A stretch of DNA of 55,851 nucleotides from Lentisphaerota bacterium (GTDB lineage: Bacteria > Verrucomicrobiota > Lentisphaeria > Victivallales > Victivallaceae). Every line of letters begins with the position of its first letter. Position 1 is the stretch's first letter. The DNA is taken from assembly GCA_015061885.1 (NCBI GenBank), contig SUVS01000013.1, forward strand, positions 1-55,851. The letters are read 5' to 3'. This document shows, in pieces, positions 53,416 to 55,851 of the stretch. The notes under the pieces are model-generated. The model made no database searches. It was not told the DNA's origin and saw only the letters and a program-made list of their open reading frames with translations. Made by a program: the position numbers and the translations under genes.

Positions 53416-53538
53416 ATGACTGAAGAAGAACTTGAACAACTGATAGAACAGAAAAAAGCTCAAGCAAAAGTAATTAAGTTCGATAGAACGGAAGACGAAT
53501 TTATGGAGGATTTTATAAAAAAATTCTCAATATTTTAA
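53416..53538 (+). CDS. Small acidic hypothetical protein (40 aa)
   Basis: ORF of 40 codons with a strong ribosome-binding site (AGGAGGT, five bases before ATG). The peptide is Glu/Lys-rich and predicted helical (MTEEELEQLIEQKK start). No family recognised. It might be an antitoxin-like or accessory peptide of the AT-rich island. Confidence 0.45.
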   Translation: MTEEELEQLIEQKKAQAKVIKFDRTEDEFMEDFIKKFSIF

Positions 53539-53566
53539 TCTAAATTCTCTGAATATTGCGATAACC

Positions 53567-53851
53567 TTAGAGAAATTTTAGATAAAAAATGATTGTAATA
53601 AGGAGTAGTAAATTATTGAAAAACATTACAGTAATAGGAGCAATTTCTTTACTTTTCCTACGAACTATTATAATAAATAATCCACTAATTACTAGTGCAC
53701 CAAATACTAGAAGACTAAAAAAGAGACAGGAAATTGCCTTCCAATATAAATATTCTGTTCTCAGTTCCTTGCAGGCAAACCATCCCCAAACAAGCATCGT
53801 AATAAAAGAAATATAAGAAAAAACAGAATAAATCAAAAATATATATTTCAT
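53567..53851 (-). CDS. Three-helix membrane protein, candidate immunity protein of the RHS toxin
   Basis: A 94-aa protein with three hydrophobic helices (about residues 5-23, 40-62 and 74-93) separated by short charged loops. Its ATG is 2 nt after the stop of the RHS gene, and its SD AGGAG lies inside the last codons of that gene, so translation is coupled. In polymorphic toxin loci the gene right after the toxin usually encodes its immunity protein; a membrane protein would fit a lipase that attacks membranes. This role is inferred from position only. Confidence 0.65.
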   Translation of the reverse strand: MKYIFLIYSVFSYISFITMLVWGWFACKELRTEYLYWKAISCLFFSLLVFGALVISGLFIIIVRRKSKEIAPITVMFFNNLLLLITIIFYLKFL

Positions 53852-53853
53852 AA

Positions 53854-55851
53854 TTATTCTCCTGTGTCATCATCGTTAGTTATTGGAAATGTCATGGTTG
53901 CTTTTTGGGCTGCTTCTGCATGGTTGGAGCCGGATAAAATGTAGCCAATGTAACGTCCCATATTAGCACTGTGTAGAACAGAATGTGCATCCTTCTGTCC
54001 GACAGCAGTGCCTATAGAGAAATTATTATGTATATAATTCACTGTTCGGTCTGCGCTTATGCTATTCCCCCATTCGTGCGAGCTATTAGGAATATCTTTT
54101 TCGTCAATCCCGTCTTTCACATCTGCCCAGTATGTCTGTACAGAATCCTCAAGCGAATAAAAATTATATGCTTTGTTTTGTATCATACCCATCCCTTCCG
54201 TGCTGGCATATAAGTACTCATACCACCGATGAGTATACCATGAACCATATGTTATTTTGATCTGTGGGGTTGCAATAAATGCAACATTTGTTACTTTGTA
54301 TTTGTGTTTTTGCTTATTTTTGTAAAGCACACGCAAAGCTTCCCAAACAACATTTCCACCGTGGCTGTGAGCAATTATGTTAATTGGTTCCTTAGGATAC
54401 TTACTCCTTATTGTTATTATATAGCACGCCAGGTCGCGCCCAGATGTGACTCTCGCTGAATGCGAGTTTTCGCCAGACCAGGAGTAGAGGTCAAATGGTT
54501 TATAACCGTCCGTTCTTATTTTCCAAACGTCTCCCAATACAGCATCTAAATTTGTTGCAAATCCACCCTTTCTAGTCCACCAAGAAGTTTTTGAGGCAAA
54601 TGTACCATGGATAATTATAGATATTAAACCCAGTTTATCTATCAAGTTATTATTATTACGACATATAGTATATAGGTTTTTGCTCCCTTCTTCCTCAATA
54701 GGATCACGATTAATCCATCTTCCGAGAAGTGGGATGTAATATCTGTAATTATAGTAGACCAATTCTGTTTCATCATCGAAAAATTCAGAACTGAATTGGA
54801 AGGGATTTTCGGAATTCCCGTTATGTGTCACTTTTCCGAAAGGATCATAGATGTAAGAATCTGTAACACTTCCAGTCGCATTGCGCACTTGAATAATATT
54901 TTTATTGCCGTCAGCAATAAGATATTCACTGTTACGCAACAAAACGACATCCAAGCCAACCGGCTGCCAGAGATAACTTGCTTTAAGAGAATTGTTGTTG
55001 AGAGCGTCAAACTCTGCAATCTGTTTAAATCCATCATAGACAAAGACAGAATGTTTCACCAAGGTATTATTGTTATAAACCTTTTTGAAGATTCTCCGTC
55101 CCATATAGTCGTAGTCTGCTTCAACACGCACTCCAGTAGCAACATTTTCAGCCACAATCAGACGATTTTCGCCATTATAAGTATAATTCCATCCATTGTA
55201 ACTTGTCATATTTCCGTCAAAATCATAGACCGGCACAACGGCATTGACTGCAGTATACTGGTTGACCAAATTGCTGGCATAGGTCGTCGTAGCAGAATTT
55301 TCCGTTGCCGATGTTCTATTACCGATCAGGTCATAGAAATAATTCATATTTGCCAACGGATTATTGGCGGTGTCTTGTTTGACCGCACCAGTCAACTGCC
55401 CCATAACATCATAGGTATAATTCCATTTATTACCGTCAGGGAGAGTTGCTGAAGTACGCTGGTTTTTATCATTCAAGGTATATCCATAAACATTCGTACC
55501 ATTAACGGCAATATTCGTCAAGCGTTTATATTGGTCATAAGTATTGACGGTATTAATTGATGCGTTTTGCCAAGTCGCAGAACCGATCATATTTGTGCCG
55601 GGAACATAGGTGTAGGTAAGTGTATCGGTATTATTGCCAGCAGTAGCGATGCGCCCTCTGGTATCATAGGTATAATTTGCCTGAGCAAAGGAATCTGTTC
55701 CATTACTCAAGTTCATACCAGTCTTCCGTCCGGCGTTGTCATAAGTATAAGTAATCATACCATTCATTATACTTGGATTTGTTTCATTTCCAAGTTGATT
55801 ATTGGCATTATAGCTGAAATTTCTTGTCCCGGCAGCATCAGTAATACTGCT
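53854..55851 (-). CDS. RHS/YD-repeat protein with C-terminal lipase-like toxin domain (5' end outside window)
   Basis: The frame stays open to the window edge, so the N-terminus is missing; at least 665 aa are present. It has YD repeats (YTYDNAGR, YTYDTRGR, YDQYKRL, YDVMGQL, YNGENRL), then the RHS core end YNYRYYIPLLGRWINRDPIEEEG. After the core comes a different domain: IIIHGTF (oxyanion hole), IIAHSHGGN (nucleophile elbow with Ser) and a late SVLHSANMG region that may supply the His, as in alpha/beta-hydrolase lipases. RHS proteins encapsulate and deliver such C-terminal toxins. Codon use and AT content differ from the rest of the window, suggesting transfer. Confidence 0.88.
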   Translation of the reverse strand, partial: SSITDAAGTRNFSYNANNQLGNETNPSIMNGMITYTYDNAGRKTGMNLSNGTDSFAQANYTYDTRGRIATAGNNTDTLTYTYVPGTNMIGSATWQNASINTVNTYDQYKRLTNIAVNGTNVYGYTLNDKNQRTSATLPDGNKWNYTYDVMGQLTGAVKQDTANNPLANMNYFYDLIGNRTSATENSATTTYASNLVNQYTAVNAVVPVYDFDGNMTSYNGWNYTYNGENRLIVAENVATGVRVEADYDYMGRRIFKKVYNNNTLVKHSVFVYDGFKQIAEFDALNNNSLKASYLWQPVGLDVVLLRNSEYLIADGNKNIIQVRNATGSVTDSYIYDPFGKVTHNGNSENPFQFSSEFFDDETELVYYNYRYYIPLLGRWINRDPIEEEGSKNLYTICRNNNNLIDKLGLISIIIHGTFASKTSWWTRKGGFATNLDAVLGDVWKIRTDGYKPFDLYSWSGENSHSARVTSGRDLACYIITIRSKYPKEPINIIAHSHGGNVVWEALRVLYKNKQKHKYKVTNVAFIATPQIKITYGSWYTHRWYEYLYASTEGMGMIQNKAYNFYSLEDSVQTYWADVKDGIDEKDIPNSSHEWGNSISADRTVNYIHNNFSIGTAVGQKDAHSVLHSANMGRYIGYILSGSNHAEAAQKATMTFPITNDDDTGE

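Overview
The window looks like a chromosomal segment from an anaerobic member of the PVC group, most likely Lentisphaerota (Victivallis-like). The reasons are two type II pseudopilin N-termini (one with an H-X9-DG tail), a large secreted GH20-like protein encoded beside a pseudopilin, GH130 and GH99-like enzymes, many sugar-type regulators (LacI, GntR-like, IclR, AraC), a superoxide reductase/flavodiiron/rubredoxin oxygen-defence operon, and the large NAD-glutamate dehydrogenase. The taxon is inferred from gene content; no marker was searched.

Layout. 1-5.3 kb: argG, a lipoprotein, an amidohydrolase and an alpha/beta hydrolase on +, converging on a DMT transporter-PHP phosphoesterase pair on -. 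5.6-12.2 kb: a carbohydrate cluster on - (LacI regulator with its own operator, pseudopilin-like protein, 1163-aa GH20-like protein, SGNH esterase). 12.3-15.6 kb: GH130 enzyme plus HAD hydrolase, divergent from a GntR-type regulator. 15.7-20.2 kb: LysM protein, MFS permease and acetolactate synthase with a cysteine-rich tail. 20.4-23.7 kb: HIT protein, epimerase, then superoxide reductase, flavodiiron protein and rubredoxin. 23.8-28.5 kb: secreted metallopeptidase-like protein, Gfo/Idh oxidoreductase, DUF4328 membrane protein, and an IclR-SIS pair. 28.8-33.9 kb: tRNA-Ala followed by a 130-bp tandem repeat array and a GIY-YIG nuclease, tRNA-Asn, a secreted UGSC-like protein, a flavodoxin-like protein, two identical tRNA-Gly genes and a Pro/His-rich secreted protein. 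34.4-40.6 kb: glutamate dehydrogenase, sugar isomerase, proB-miaB. 40.6-41.4 kb: a repeat-rich gap with a decayed copy of the mutL end. 41.4-48.6 kb: an operon dnaE-oppD-like-TPR-mutL on -. 48.8-52.6 kb: DegT aminotransferase, AraC regulator and GH99-like protein. 52.6-55.85 kb: AT-rich accessory DNA with a broken pseudopilin, orphan ORFs, and an RHS protein with a C-terminal lipase-like domain followed by a coupled three-helix membrane protein.

The most unusual items are non-coding. (1) Four 130-bp tandem repeats start at the 3' end of tRNA-Ala and end at a GIY-YIG nuclease gene; each carries a hairpin whose tetraloop varies only within the GNRA class (GAAA, GTAA, GCAA, GTAA). (2) A dispersed palindromic element (two copies of exactly 165 bp, one of 195 bp, one cut by the window edge) has outer and inner stems that change in sequence but keep pairing. 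(3) The RHS-lipase with its overlapping-SD membrane partner is a candidate polymorphic toxin-immunity pair. All calls come from reading the sequence; no searches or folding programs were run.
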